Source: Lepiota brunneoincarnata (Eukaryota; Basidiomycota; Agaricomycetes; Agaricales; Agaricaceae). Taken from it: 64,000 nt of DNA. The position numbers and the translations under genes were made by a program. Shown one piece after another: positions 47,703-59,938 of the stretch (position 1 is its first letter; each line of letters opens with the position of its first letter). The DNA is taken from the NCBI GenBank assembly GCA_023014365.1, contig JAEBUN010000005.1:1550001-1614000 (forward strand), written 5' to 3'. The notes beneath the pieces are model-generated. The model worked only from the letters and a program-made list of their open reading frames with translations. It was not told where the DNA came from and did not search any database.

Positions 47703-50447
47703 TCAGTCATTGTGTTCAACCCGACGTTCGGAAATTTCACAATTCAGGTCCTGAGTAGCATGACAAAATTCTTCTCGACGATCTAGCGCAGCAATGCGTT
47801 TGACGGCGACACTGTCGGACAGGCTTTCTCGCCGTTTTCTATGACTGTCGATAGGGTGTAAACCGTTGATGTTGTCGGGTGACGCATGAGGTGCACTCGC
47901 CAATTGTTCTTGTCCAGACTTGACAATAGGCGAGGCATGGCTCTGTCGCAGTCTTTGTAGGTCGGCGTATGAGCTTTGTCGGCTTCTTGTCTTTGCGCTG
48001 AGTTCTTCGCTAGATGCAATAATCCCGACGACGTTGTCGTAGTCCCCAGTATCTTCCTCGTCAGTGTCGCCTGGTGTTCCAATACGGCTAGCTTCATCGC
48101 CAGAAATGCCCGACCACGCGGAAGTCCCACGCTTGGCACTGTGGCTCCAACCAAAGAGGCGTTCGTCTATCCAGGTCATTGGATGTGTAAGTCCAAGACC
48201 CTGTGCGTCAACAGCACCGGTGCCACTCTTGCGACGCCACAAACCGGGCGTTCCAGTTGAAGGGGGAACACTGGCGGAGGGAACAAGGATCCGAGACTTA
48301 ACGGTGGGAATAAGAACAGATCTTGGGATAGGTGCGTGGTCATACCTGATTGAAGTCTTCGTAAAGTTTAGGTCCAAACTCGTTGATAACGCTGGCAACT
48401 TCATTGGCCAGTTGTACGCGCATCTGTTTCAGTTTATTAAGGGAGCGTTGTTGACCGGGAATAAGAGTAATGATCAGTGGTGGCAAAGACCTTTGGCTTG
48501 TCAAACTCATGGGCTTGGATGGTGGTTTGAGGTACTTACTTGAGGACATCCATTCCAGCTTCCCCGAATTTGAGTGCAGCGTAATTCATGAAGGGGAGAG
48601 CAGTTATGACAAGTAAGGGGGTCGCAACACGCCAATTCAGGGGAGCTTTTGCTTTGATAGCTACGATAGTTGCGAGAGTTGCGTAGAAGGCATACAAGAC
48701 AGGAGTGACACCCAAGGCGATCAAAATTTTCCATGTGGCCAGAACGTCACGGCCTGCGATTTTCACTACTGAAGCTGCGAGTGCTTCTATACACAAGGTC
48801 ATCAATGAGTCCAGTGAGTTAATTCAAGAGCGAGGAATACAATGACCTTTGGCCTTCTTTCGTGAAATGACTGAAGCCAGAATGAACATCGGTCCATTCA
48901 AAATAGTTCCAGGCAAGGCGAGTAAAGCCCATATTGTGAGCAGGATGATACGGTAGGTCAAGAGACCAAGAGTTTTCCAACTAGCCTTTTTAGCACGGGG
49001 GACCTACCCGAGGTTCATCACAACATCGGGGAGAGTATAGCAATCTGACATACCTGGTGGTCGCGCAATCCGAGGTCCCGTACTAGACGGTTATATTTCA
49101 AGACGTCGGTCCGTAACTTATGCACACGAGGCTCATCCTTGAAATGAACGTAACCTTCCAGTAGGCGCCGATTGAGCTCTACAACTTGTCCCAGAGTTAA
49201 GTGTTGTCCGGGCGTTTTGTAAAGGCGGCGAACAGCTTGAATCAGCTAACGTGAACAATGAACCTCTGAAGAACCGCGAGCTTCTGAGAAAACTTGCCAT
49301 CAGTGTGTCATAATCAGGTGCGCGGATTGTTACAGTCTTAAGGCCATCATAGATGAGGCCAAGGAATTTGGCAACTGCTTCCCGCTTCTGTACACCACCT
49401 TGTTTGAACATTTCCACGAATTCAGGAGGCACGTCCAGTGCACTGCCAAATTCTACGACGGCACGGGAACGGAATCGATGAGCGTGAAAGTAAGACAGCC
49501 CAACAGGTACAATTTTGACTTTAACGTTGGGGTCATTAGCCATCGCGCCCAGGGCCATGATAGAGACGCCAGCTTTGAGAGGTAAAAGGTCTGTACGATC
49601 GTGGCTACCACCTACAATAAAATTAGTACTGAAATATAATATGGCTTGGGAGCGCTTACCTTCAGGGAAGATGCCAATACTGCCCCCAGCCCGGAGACAT
49701 TGATAGACATGTCGGTACATGTCCTGCTGGTCGACGTATGGCAGCTTCTTGAACTCCAAGCCAGATACACCCTCTTGACGCAATTCTGTGACCTTTTCCC
49801 TAATTCTCGCGGTGCCTTTTCCGCTTTCCCCGCCAAATTCACGCTTGACTCGCAACTCCGTATCCGACAACACCTCACTAACTTCAGCCACCGGGGAGTG
49901 GACAGACTTGGGAAGCATGATTTGCGTTTTGGGGGAGAATTCCTTCGTGAACTGGGTTCCCTCTCCAAGAACCAGGCAAGGGTCGTCCGGGGATAGCCAT
50001 ACGTGACCATTACAGGGCTTAGCAGAGTCAGCGGCACGGGCAACAGGAACTGATGAATGGGTTAGTTGAATCCAACCAGCCATGGGTACAACACGCACTG
50101 CTATCCATGAGGCGAGCAAAGAATCCAATCCACTTCCTCTGCATACTCTTAGCTGCTGTTAGAAATTGAACCTGTCGATGAGTCTCGCGATAAACTTCAA
50201 GCGATAGCAAGAGCGGGTCGAGGAACTGTAGAGTCTATCAACCATGCAGAAGGTCGGCACACTAACGAGGACATACCTGGTTGTTGTGGGGTGCACCGAC
50301 GAATATGACAGAACCATCTCTGGGTATATTGAAAGCACTGCGGGGTCGTATTTCTCGAAAAAATATCTGGGTAATAGTACGCCAGAATAGCATCACAGCA
50401 TCATACTTGAGGGCCCGGTGCCGTGTACGTTTTCTGAGAGTGCCCAT
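47703..50447 (-). CDS. Glycerol-3-phosphate acyltransferase (Sct1/Gpt2 type)
   Basis: First acyl transfer in glycerolipid synthesis (acyl-CoA plus glycerol-3-phosphate or dihydroxyacetone phosphate), in ER or lipid-droplet membranes. Start MGTLRKRTRHRALKYDAVML at 50447. Acyltransferase motifs: FVGAPHNNQ (motif I His, continuing into FLDPL), GSIGIFPEGGSHDRTDLLPL across an intron (motif III FPEG), and VKIVPVGLSYFHAHRFRSRA (motif IV). After the catalytic domain come hydrophobic segments around ATWKILIALGVTPVLYAFYA and TPLLVITALPFMNYAALKF. The cytosolic tail is long and Ser/Asp-rich (47703-48404), ends EISERRVEHND and is likely a phosphorylation region, as in yeast Gpt2/Sct1. Multiple short introns. 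Which yeast paralogue it matches is not decided. Confidence 0.88.
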
Positions 50448-50616
50448 GACGAGAATGAGAGGAGTGTGGGGTGGGGCCCAGTGTGTCTTAGGAGCTATTT
50501 GTTAACAAGGGTGATAACATGTACAAATATGGACAAGACGCTTGGTACTTATGATATGCAGACAATCAGGTACTATGCGCAACAAGTAGGTATTGGAGCA
50601 AAAGAAACTCGCTGTC

Positions 50617-53600
50617 TTATGGGTCCAGCGACGTCCGCTGCGTGGTGGGTGTCGTCCGTCCCTGGGACGAGCCGTTACTTAGCGTGCTAGAGCGGTACTG
50701 GAAGATATCATGTAACCGTGATAATTTCTCTTGATGCTCGGTGTTGTCAATTATGCTGTTGGCTCGTCGCGGTGACGCTTCTATTGGAGGTGTTGCGCGC
50801 GCAGACTCGCGGCTATTATACTCCAATTCTAGGAAGGCTACCATTAGGCAAGAACTTCACAAGTAAAAAAATCATACTAACTTGACAAGGTATCAGCTAC
50901 GGCCACTTCCCTTTCTTTGTCCTCCGCAGCTCGACTAGCGAGAGCCCGGTTGATATATTTTTGGAAAGCAGCACCCGTCGATTCCAACATCTTTTCAACA
51001 CGTGGACGTTTATGAGGATGTGCCTTCAGGAAATGGTGGAGTTCTGTGACGCCTTCCTTGTGCAGTGCTCCCGTAGTTTCACTTGAAATATGACCGATGA
51101 TTGTGAGCAATTGGACTTCTGGGTCTGGTTCTTCGGTAGTGGGAGGGAACGCGTTGTTTCCGACAGAAGACGAACTTGGACTTGTGTTGTGGCTTGTGCG
51201 GGGGTGACTCGAGACGGATTCTTGCGGTGAGATAGGCCGAGAGGAAACAGGTGAAAGCGACCTTGCCGGCGGCTCGATGCTGTGACCATTACGACGGTTA
51301 GATGATTCGGGGGTACGCGATGCGCCAGAATTAAGAATTCGGTAGACATAAGGGTAGACAATTGTTGCGGAAGGGTCGTCGAATGACGCTGATAGTAGGT
51401 CGTAGACGTCGTCCCCATAGTGTCCTGCGATTTAGATCAGCAGCTGGGCTTGGATCTGAAACCTAGTGGCTCACCAACGACATGCTGTATGATCACCTTG
51501 ATCGTTCGCAGTGGCATGTCTCCACAGGGAACTTTGTTGGTCGCTCTGGCCCGCCATTCGTTTGGGGGCACGGATTGCAAAAAATGTTCAATTGCAGGAA
51601 ATAATTCAACAGGGTCAAGTTGCGCTTCTGCGAGGTCTTGAGGGATGTTCCTTGCTAATTTCCAGACGCACTTCAGCACAAGTTCTGCGACTTTGGCCTC
51701 TTTGGACTCTGGTAGTGTGCCATTGCCTGGGAAAGGCTTGACTATCTGAAGCAACAACGAAAACAGCGCCCTAGGAGCCTCGGGTCAGCGCAAGACTTGA
51801 AGGTCAAGAAACGAGCGGATAGTTACCGGAAAATGGACATACGACGACCTGTTGCGAATAGCCTCAGGATGATCATATTGATGAAGCGTGACAGATCTTT
51901 AATCTTCTTTACTAAACTGTCGTCAGTTTCTAGTAGTCGAAGCGTCAATTCTTCCAAAAGGGATGTAAGGATATCAACCGTCAGCGATTCTGCAAGGACC
52001 TTGTGATCGCAAAAATTGTTGAGTGTTTGAATCAAGTGTTTCGCGAGTCGGAAATTATCATCGGCAACCAGCTCGTCCGGGTGTTCGAAGATATGGGCCA
52101 TTTGTAGGGTGACGGATTCAATAAGGCCTTCGGTGTGCTCTGCCAGTTCACGATACTGGGGAATGGATGGGCCCACTTCTGGCCCAGTGGAAAGAATTTT
52201 TTGTATCTTCTTCAGTGCGTCGACACTGCGCGATGGATCACTGCTAAGGATGGTGGAAATAGTGAGAGTGATATCCTCTAGTCCTTCCGTCGGTGTTATT
52301 GGATCATAGTTCCCGAGCCGCTGGGTTGTCGGTTCCTGGTGCGCGGTGGATGGTGAGGGTTGAGCCGGTTCTTGATATATAGGTTCACGGGGTATGTTTG
52401 TAGAAATTGTTGGTAGATTACTGCGAGGTCGGCCTAGTCGGGATGGTAACATGCTCTTTCCACGACCTCGACTTGAGGGAGACGTCGGGACTGGTGATTG
52501 CGTTGCCGGCCGGGAGCCCCGCGCAGGTGACTCGGCACGAGGAATGGCAGAGGGCGCTGGGGATATTGCTCTAAGGACAGCTGGAGAAGCAGGGCGAGCA
52601 ATTCGCGGCGCCGCTGCTGCAGATGGGCTTGTTGGTCGTGGAAGGCCGCCTGCCAGACGACTCACGACTGGGTTGGCCACCATCGATTCTGGTTTATCAT
52701 GGGAGCTTGGTCCTGGTGTACGACGCAACCGCTCCTCTAGTTGAGTCCTGTCCTTCGGGGACAAGGTTCCTACAAATGACCACACCTTTTCCCCTACTAA
52801 CGTATATGCTTCGCTAAAACGCGTTTAGTGCTGGTAGCGCATCAAATTATTGTGAACCTACCTTAGAACATTGAGTGCTGATTTGCGTACTTGGGGATCT
52901 TTGTCCGAAATAGAGGAAGCAATAAGAGGGAAAGCTTTTGCGGGTTCGCACGCGCTCATTCCGGACTTCTTCAGGATATTGGTAAGTTCATCAAGTGTCC
53001 CCTGCCGCGTTTTGGCCACCTTCGCCTTGATGCCTTGGTCTAAAAGGATTTGGAAGACACGGCTGTACGGGTACACCTTAGGTAAAGTCTGGAAAATCCG
53101 CTGGACGCGAACTCGAACAGGTTCTCGGGCATCTCCAAGCTAAAAATCCGTGAAATTAAGTAAATTCCCAAGGAAATGATCTAAGCTTACCTTATGAACC
53201 AGTGTAGGTACGAAGCACAGCGCCTCCCCATCCGTCATTTGATAATTGATGTTTCGCAAAAAGTCCAGAATAGCTTCTACCACTTCCAGACACTTGGAGA
53301 CGAGATTTGATTGTGATTCTTGAACTCTGAGCGACACATACTTCAGCGGCAGATCGAGATTAGAGAGACAGACGACCTCTATGCTCTCATCTCCACTCCC
53401 ATTCGAGTAGAAGTCGACAATCATTGATTGGCCAGCAATAAAGTCGTTGACGGCGCTATGGTCGTGACTAAATAAACGAGCGACCAGCTCTTTGGATGCG
53501 TGTGGCTCCATCTGCGTCTGTAACAATTCTACAAGATCCTTTCTCGTTGGGCCACCTTCGTTGATCCAGCGTTGTCCATCTTTGGCCAGCCGCAGCCGCT

Positions 53601-56600
53601 TTGCATCCACATTATTGCTGGTGAATGGGATTGGTGGGACCACAGACTGAGACTGCGCGGGTGGTGAAGATGTAGCAGTCGGCCGTTTCACACCAGCGGA
53701 AGGCTTAGTGTCTGGTAAAGACTCCGACCGAGACTCGGGACGCGACGCGGTCGCGGTTGGCAGCTTCCTGCGTACCCCACCAATCTTGCTGCCAACTTTC
53801 GGTGCAGCAGTAGTTGCCGGTGCAGGACCAGATGCGGACTCTGGGGGCGGGCTACTTGACATCTCGGGTGGTGGCACAAGGACCTTCAGAGCAGCTTTAG
53901 GAGCTGGTGCGGGAGTAGATGCGGTAGGTTCCACATTAGCCGATCGAGCAGCTTGGATGAGAGGAACAGCCGTTGCTCGTGAAGCAGGCTTGAGGGCGTT
54001 TGTTTGTTGCATGACGAAGTCGAATCCAGTACATCGTATCAGGACAGGAAGAACAACCTGGGCACCTTTGCGCACGTCACCATTGCGATCATCCAGGCTT
54101 ACCACGATCGGAGCTACCCAACTCGTAACATCCAGCGATGGTGGTGGCTCATGCTCCTTGAACCAATCAGTAATCCAGTGCAGCAGAGTACCCTTCTGCA
54201 GAGGATTCTGGGTCTCCAGTCCTGTTGAAATCCCAGCCACCATGAACTCCACCCCACAAGCTGTAGCTATGGCGGTCAGCACTTGCAGGGCTGCAGCACG
54301 GATCGGCGCCTTCTGATCAGCCAACACCGTCGTAATTGGACCAACAAAAAGTCTTGAATGCCTTTCAAAAGGCCTTCCCATTCCTGTAGCAATTCGACAT
54401 ATAATATCCAATGCAAGCGTCTGAACTGCCTTGTTCGTGTCCACAACTCTGGCTTTCAAGACCTGACCAATTTCGCCTGATAATTGGTTGAATGAACATG
54501 ATTTATCTCTCACGAAATGTAGCCTGCTTACCCATGCTCGGTTTTAATCTCTTATTACTTCCCCGATCGAGTATGGCCTGTAGATTCTCAAGCGCCTCCT
54601 TCTTAGTCTTCCAAGCATCACTCTTAGCATCAGCTAAAATAGTCGTGCCCTTCAGCAGACCATCGAGTTCAACGCGAGGGAATATATCGTCCAACGGGTC
54701 TGCACCACCTGCGCTCTTGCCCGGACCACTGGAACCGGCGGTGAAGTTGGCGAGATCAATAGATGTGTGAATAGGGTCTGGAGCAGGCGTTCCTTCAACC
54801 TTGTCGAACTCGGATAGGATCGTGCTGAGTAGCTGAGGATTTAGATCTTCCAGTAGATCTTTGATGCCTTTTCATTTTTCAGCGAGGTCTGGAGATGAAC
54901 AGAAAAAAAAGACATCCACTCACTAGGTCCGGCGAACATCTTTACAGTAACAAGTGCCCTTGTTGCACTGGTCCGAACTGTAACGTTGGAGTTCCCTAAT
55001 GCCGTCTTCAAGAATTCGATGAGAGTCCTAAGAGACAACCCTGCAATCCCAAACTCGGTCAGAGCCGTATTGATCCATGCTATAGCATCCGCAAGAACTT
55101 TGGGTGCTTTCTGCTTGCTCAAGGGCTCGTATGCTAAAACCAGGAGTTAGATGTCGAAATACGGCCTACGATGTAACGCATACCTTGACCTAAAACAAAC
55201 TGTAGTGAAGTCTTCTCGGCGAAAGCAACCAAAGTGTCCCCGGCAGGTTTCTTCAGCTTCATGTCCCCAAGCTTCTCTGTCAGGTGAGATACGCATAAGG
55301 CGCAACAGGACCTTCCAAATGACGGATTTTGTTGAGCTAGGATACTGAGTATCCCGTAGATTTTGGCTGATACCTGGTTCAGAGTATTCAGTGTTTAACA
55401 TCATGAACCTCCTGGAGCCACGTCGACTGCCTACCTGGAAGTTCTTCTCCGCCCAGCCCTTCTTTGCTAAAAATCGTACAACGACTTCCGCATCGAGCGT
55501 GTCTACCTGTCCCTCCACCCAAGACGCCATCTCTTCCAAGGCTGCCAAGCGGGTCTTCCAATTCGCATCAGCAAAATTAGTGGCAATGTTTGTTGGTATC
55601 AGCTCCGCCCCGAGACCCTCCGCGTCTTCCGGTGTGTGTTTATACTTAAAAGAATCGAGGCCACTAGTGGCCGGAGGCGGGGGAGGCTTGGGTTTACCGC
55701 CTACCGCTGGGGGTGGCTTCTTAACAGCGGGGACGGCAGCCGCTGAGGTATTGCCTGGAGCGCCTGGAGCTGCTGCTACAAGCGTAGTGGCTCTCTTTTT
55801 GGCCTTCGAATGTTTGAGTCAACCACGGACCACTGGAGCCATACAAGGCACGTACCGAAAGACGGGCAGGAGGCTTCCCAAGCGGTCCCTTAGGCCGGTC
55901 ATGGTCTAGCAAGACCCCAAGTTTCTCCGTTTCCGGCTGCTTCTTGGTAACCGAAGGATCGTCATCCGTAACCTTCGGCTCGTTGGATTTAGCAGACGAT
56001 GCTTTGGTTGATGCTGCTTTCTTCGTCCCAGGGACAGGTGCAGCAGGAGCGCGTGAAGGAGCACAACCAGCCTTGCATCTTACCGTAGCCTTTTCGAATG
56101 CCTCCTTGACTTTTGTTTTTCGTATATCTGCCATGCTCTCCATCACTGCGTTCAGGGGCCGTTCTCCAACCATCTTCATCAAAGCCCCGAAACAAGTTGC
56201 GGCTTCATTCCTTGCCCCCTCAAAGCCATCTTCTAGCAAGCTTGCGAAGTTTTCAGCCAAGGGCTTGATTTGCGCGGGTGGCACGGGGGTTGTTGATGTC
56301 GACAGGCAGCGAGAGAGGAACTTCAAGGTGCCTTCTTTAACTTGAGGATTCTTGGACTTCAAAGCCGGTTCAAGATCAGGAAGTATAGCTGGGAGAGTTG
56401 TCTATGCCCAAATCAAACGAAAGGTAAAATTTGATGGGAGATGATTGTAAACGTACTGTACGGAATATGGCGTCAAGAGCATTGCCAATCGAGCCGGTAA
56501 CATTGGGTTTTCTCTCCTTCAGCCTTTCTAGTATGAGAGGTACGACCGCCTCTCGATACTTCCCGAAGGCAGTCATCATCCCTTTCGCCATCTCCTCCAG

Positions 56601-57822
56601 ACAGGAGGCAGCCACCATTACGCAATTGATATTGGCATCCCTCGCAATACAAGTAGCCAACGCCTTCGCCAGCTCACCGAGCTCGGGGGCTTCTTTGATT
56701 CGAGGAGTAGAACATAATAGTGTAGATAGACCGTCCAACGCCTCCTTGCGCTGCTTCCATTGATTCGATTTAAGGTTGGAGTGAAACTCGTTGGGTATTT
56801 TGGGTACGATATCGATCTCCTCAGCAAATGCGCGTGGGTCAAGATCCTCGGCAGCTGAACAATGATTAGAACGATGGTAACAGAAAAGCGGACTAGAACC
56901 ATACGAGCAGCCTCTTCCTGTACAGTTTCTGATCCTTCAACTTCAGCTTCAGCTACACGAGCCTGAGCCCTCGTCCTCCTCTCCGGTTTGATTGTCCCTT
57001 TCCCCTTCCTCTCGTTCTCAATACCCTCAAATGCTTCCTTGAGCTCCTTAACTTGGACTGGCTTGAGATCAGCCAACCAGGATTCAATGCTGGGGCCCAA
57101 GTACTGGTATAAGACATGAGCAAGGGCAGTTCCTTCGCCACGGACAGCCTTGTCACTGTGAGCAAAAATCTTCGGAAGGGCCTTGAGTACTGGAGGTGGC
57201 GGAGTGACTTGCAAACCAAAATTCCTGAGGATAGTGGTACATGATTTAGGACCGCAGAATACATCAGGAGGATAAGAACGCACCTGACCAGTTCCCTCAA
57301 AACGAGCACGCAGCCAGCTACTGTCTTTGGCTGCTTTGAAGATAGACCGGAAAGAACATTTTCCTGGGATACACTGAGCCTCATCACCTCAACCAAAGAT
57401 GACAACCCATCACTCACCACAACCCCAGCTCCGCTATTTTCGATTTCGACATACTGGAGTATCAACTCCAAAGCATTGTTCTTGGTTCCAGCTCTAGTAG
57501 ATCCTAGGCATTTATCAACTAATGCAACTACGACAGTCTCCCGAGTCTTCGCTGCAGTTTCTCCAGCAAATTTCACGAGTGAAACCAGACACTCGATGCC
57601 TTTCTCTTGGGCCACTGCATTAGAGTCTGTAACAATCTTCTTGAGAAGATCGGGGTTGTTAATGTAGGGCTTGAAAATAGGATCGTTGTCCGAAGCTGAA
57701 TTCTGGAAGGATTTGATTAGTGATTCATACGCGCTAACGCGTGCCTTCCAATTCTTGTGCGCGAGCCGATCGACTATGGAGAGAGCACTGAAGTCCTCTT
57801 CTTGGGGAGGTGGTCCATCCAT
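50617..57822 (-). CDS. XMAP215/Dis1/Stu2-family microtubule polymerase with several TOG domains
   Basis: Protein that binds tubulin through TOG (HEAT-repeat) domains and speeds growth at microtubule plus ends, spindle poles and kinetochores. Start MDGPPPQEEDFSALSIVDRL at 57822 (an ATG six codons upstream is an alternative). TOG1 follows, with HKNWKARVSAYESLIKSFQN and KPYINNPDLLKKIV. TOG2 begins around the WKTRLAALEEMASWVEGQVD block (about 55550). HEAT-like TOG units continue at 54.8-53.9 kb (LSLRTLIEFLKTALGNSNVT; KAVQTLALDIICRIATGMG), 53.6-52.86 kb and 52.4-51.0 kb. Ser/Pro/Ala/Lys-rich linkers separate them, including KIGGVRRKL and RPTSPSAAAAPRIARPASPA. A short helical/Ser-rich C-terminus ends at 50617. 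About 2,000 residues, so it is a multi-TOG form like animal ch-TOG rather than the two-TOG yeast Stu2. About 20 exons; the exact TOG count needs a structural profile. Confidence 0.88.
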
Positions 57823-58229
57823 TCCAATGAGCTGGTGCAACGAGGTTCGACGTGAGAAGGAGAGAGTCCCCCGAGACTCACAAGGTTCTTGAACTAATGA
57901 AGTTGCAAATAAAGCGTGCCCTCTCTGGTTCGTTGACTTGCAATCCGTATGTCACGTGATCAATGACACAAGTTTACCAAATCCGTTCGGTGTAATTTCC
58001 TCGCCCCTGTATACCATGAGTGTTTAGTTACTGCACCCAGCCAAAGCGAGCAGAAATTGGTCTGTCTTCCAATCGATCAAGTCGAAGCACATAGATGGAC
58101 TCGGGGCTGCACTTGTGAAAGGATAGATAGCCCCGGCTTTTGCGCCATTGGAGCTTATTTAGCACCTGACCAAAACTCAAGAACATAAAGGAACCCGACG
58201 TAAGTACCGTGACCTTCGCTTTCGCCATC

Positions 58230-59878
58230 ATGACCACCGCCATGTATACACCAGAGATCCCAACGTACACCCCTGCCCCTCCAACAATAGCCGATCGTAT
58301 GGTCTCAGCCTCACTAGTATATTCCTCTATTAATTAAACCCGCTGCAGTGGACTATGCCAGCCTTCCCGTCATTGACTTGTCCAAAACAACTACTCCCGA
58401 AGGACGCACTGCATTAGCTAAACAGATTACAAACGCCATGACCAAGCAGGGTTTCTTTTATGTGATTAATCATGGGTATTCAGCCGAGCAGGTATACAGA
58501 CGCTCAACCAATCTCTAGAAATAGCTCTGATAGGGTCCCTAGACAAAACGGATCTTCGACATTGCTAACATACCCTTCGAGCATGTAAGCGAAACCGAGA
58601 AACAACATTACGCTGGAAAAATGAAAGCTACCGGATCCTACCAAGGCTACAAACTTCGCCAATATTGGGTAACCGCCCAACGAGATCTCGCCTGTGGATC
58701 GCTCACCGAGACAAAACCTTACAGCATATTGACAACGGTGTTCGTGATCAATTAGAGCATTACAACAGTAGGTCAAGTGAGAGGAGGACCAGCAAAAATA
58801 ATCTAACGGCCCAAAATCTAAGTAAACCGAGATATAACCAAACGCGAACACCCCGAGGCAATTCGATCATTACTCCCAGAAGTTGAAGGTTTTGCGAAGC
58901 ACAATCATTTTAATGTTTTGTACCCCATTCTCAGGTAGACTGCCCAGACCAAGCCACCCTCCAGTCAACTAATTTAGAGTGTTCCAGACTCCTTGCCTTG
59001 GGGCTGGAGCTGCCCGAGGAATCATTTGTGAATATGCATAGGTACGATGCTGTCGGAGAATCTTATGGTGATGGATCCATTTTATGTAATTGGATTGCTG
59101 CTCACTCCCGATATATTAGTCCGCTTCATGAAGTAGCGAGTACCTGACCCCGGCCTACTGCAGACACGGTTCGTCTGACCACATGAATTGGTAGTTACCC
59201 TCGTTCCGCAGAGGAGGAGGAGAAGACCAACAATGTTTGGTTGAAAGGTCACACCGGTTAGTTCAGCCGCCGAACCTTCCTACACGACATCGGCTCCATC
59301 TGCAGTTGCAGACTTCGGAACGATCACCATCCTCTACAGTCAACCTGTGGCTGCCCTTCAAATTCTCACACCTGAAGGCAAATGGAAGTGGGTTAGGCAT
59401 CTTGAGAATTCTCTCGTTTGTTTCTTTTCCCTGGCAGAACATTCGTCTTTTGCTAACGTCGTCCCTCAACGGGCGTGCGCGTCAAGATCATCAACGCCGG
59501 TGATGCTATGGAGTTCCTCTCTGGTGGCTACTATCGCGCGACGATCCATCGGCAAGTCAATATTAAAATTGTTTTAATTCAATTAAAATCCGACCCCGAC
59601 ACAGCGTCGTCCAGCCTCCTTCCGATCAACAATCCCACACCCGTATCGGAGCCTTCTACTTTTCCATGACAGACGATGAGGTTAAACTTGCACCGTTGAA
59701 GGAAAGTCCCGTATTACAACGCACCGGGATCAGACGCCGATTCAAAGATGATGAAGCGCCTACAATGGAGCAGTGGCGAAAAGGCAGAACAACTGCATAT
59801 GGTCAGTCTGAGTTGACCAAGAAAGGAGAGGTCGAGGAGGAAGTCATCAACGGCGTGCTCGTTAAGCATTACAGCTGA
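58230..59878 (+). CDS. 2-oxoglutarate/Fe(II)-dependent dioxygenase (isopenicillin-N-synthase-like)
   Basis: Non-heme iron oxygenase with DIOX_N and 2OG-FeII_Oxy domains. Start MTTAMYTPEIPTYTPAPPTI; the first intron (donor gtatgg) gives ADLDYASLPVIDLSKTTTPE. Next come MTKQGFFYVINHGYSAEQ, GSYQGYKLRQYW and HIDNGVRDQLEHYNINRDIT. Iron ligands: HTDFG (His, Asp) and the distal His in YYRATIHR; the 2OG-binding Arg is in HTRIGAFYFSM. Nine or more exons with consistent phases, including a tiny RFMN exon. The intron at 59552-59604 has a GC donor (gcaagt) and acceptor cacag, giving IHR/VVQPPS. The C-terminal part is charged and ends at NGVLVKHYS. Substrate unknown; such proteins are common in secondary metabolism and detoxification, but no biosynthetic cluster surrounds it. 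Confidence 0.87.
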
Positions 59879-59938
59879 ACGAACTGTATTGAGGTATATT
59901 CGAGGTGTCAACGGAACATATACATGTGTAAGGGAACG

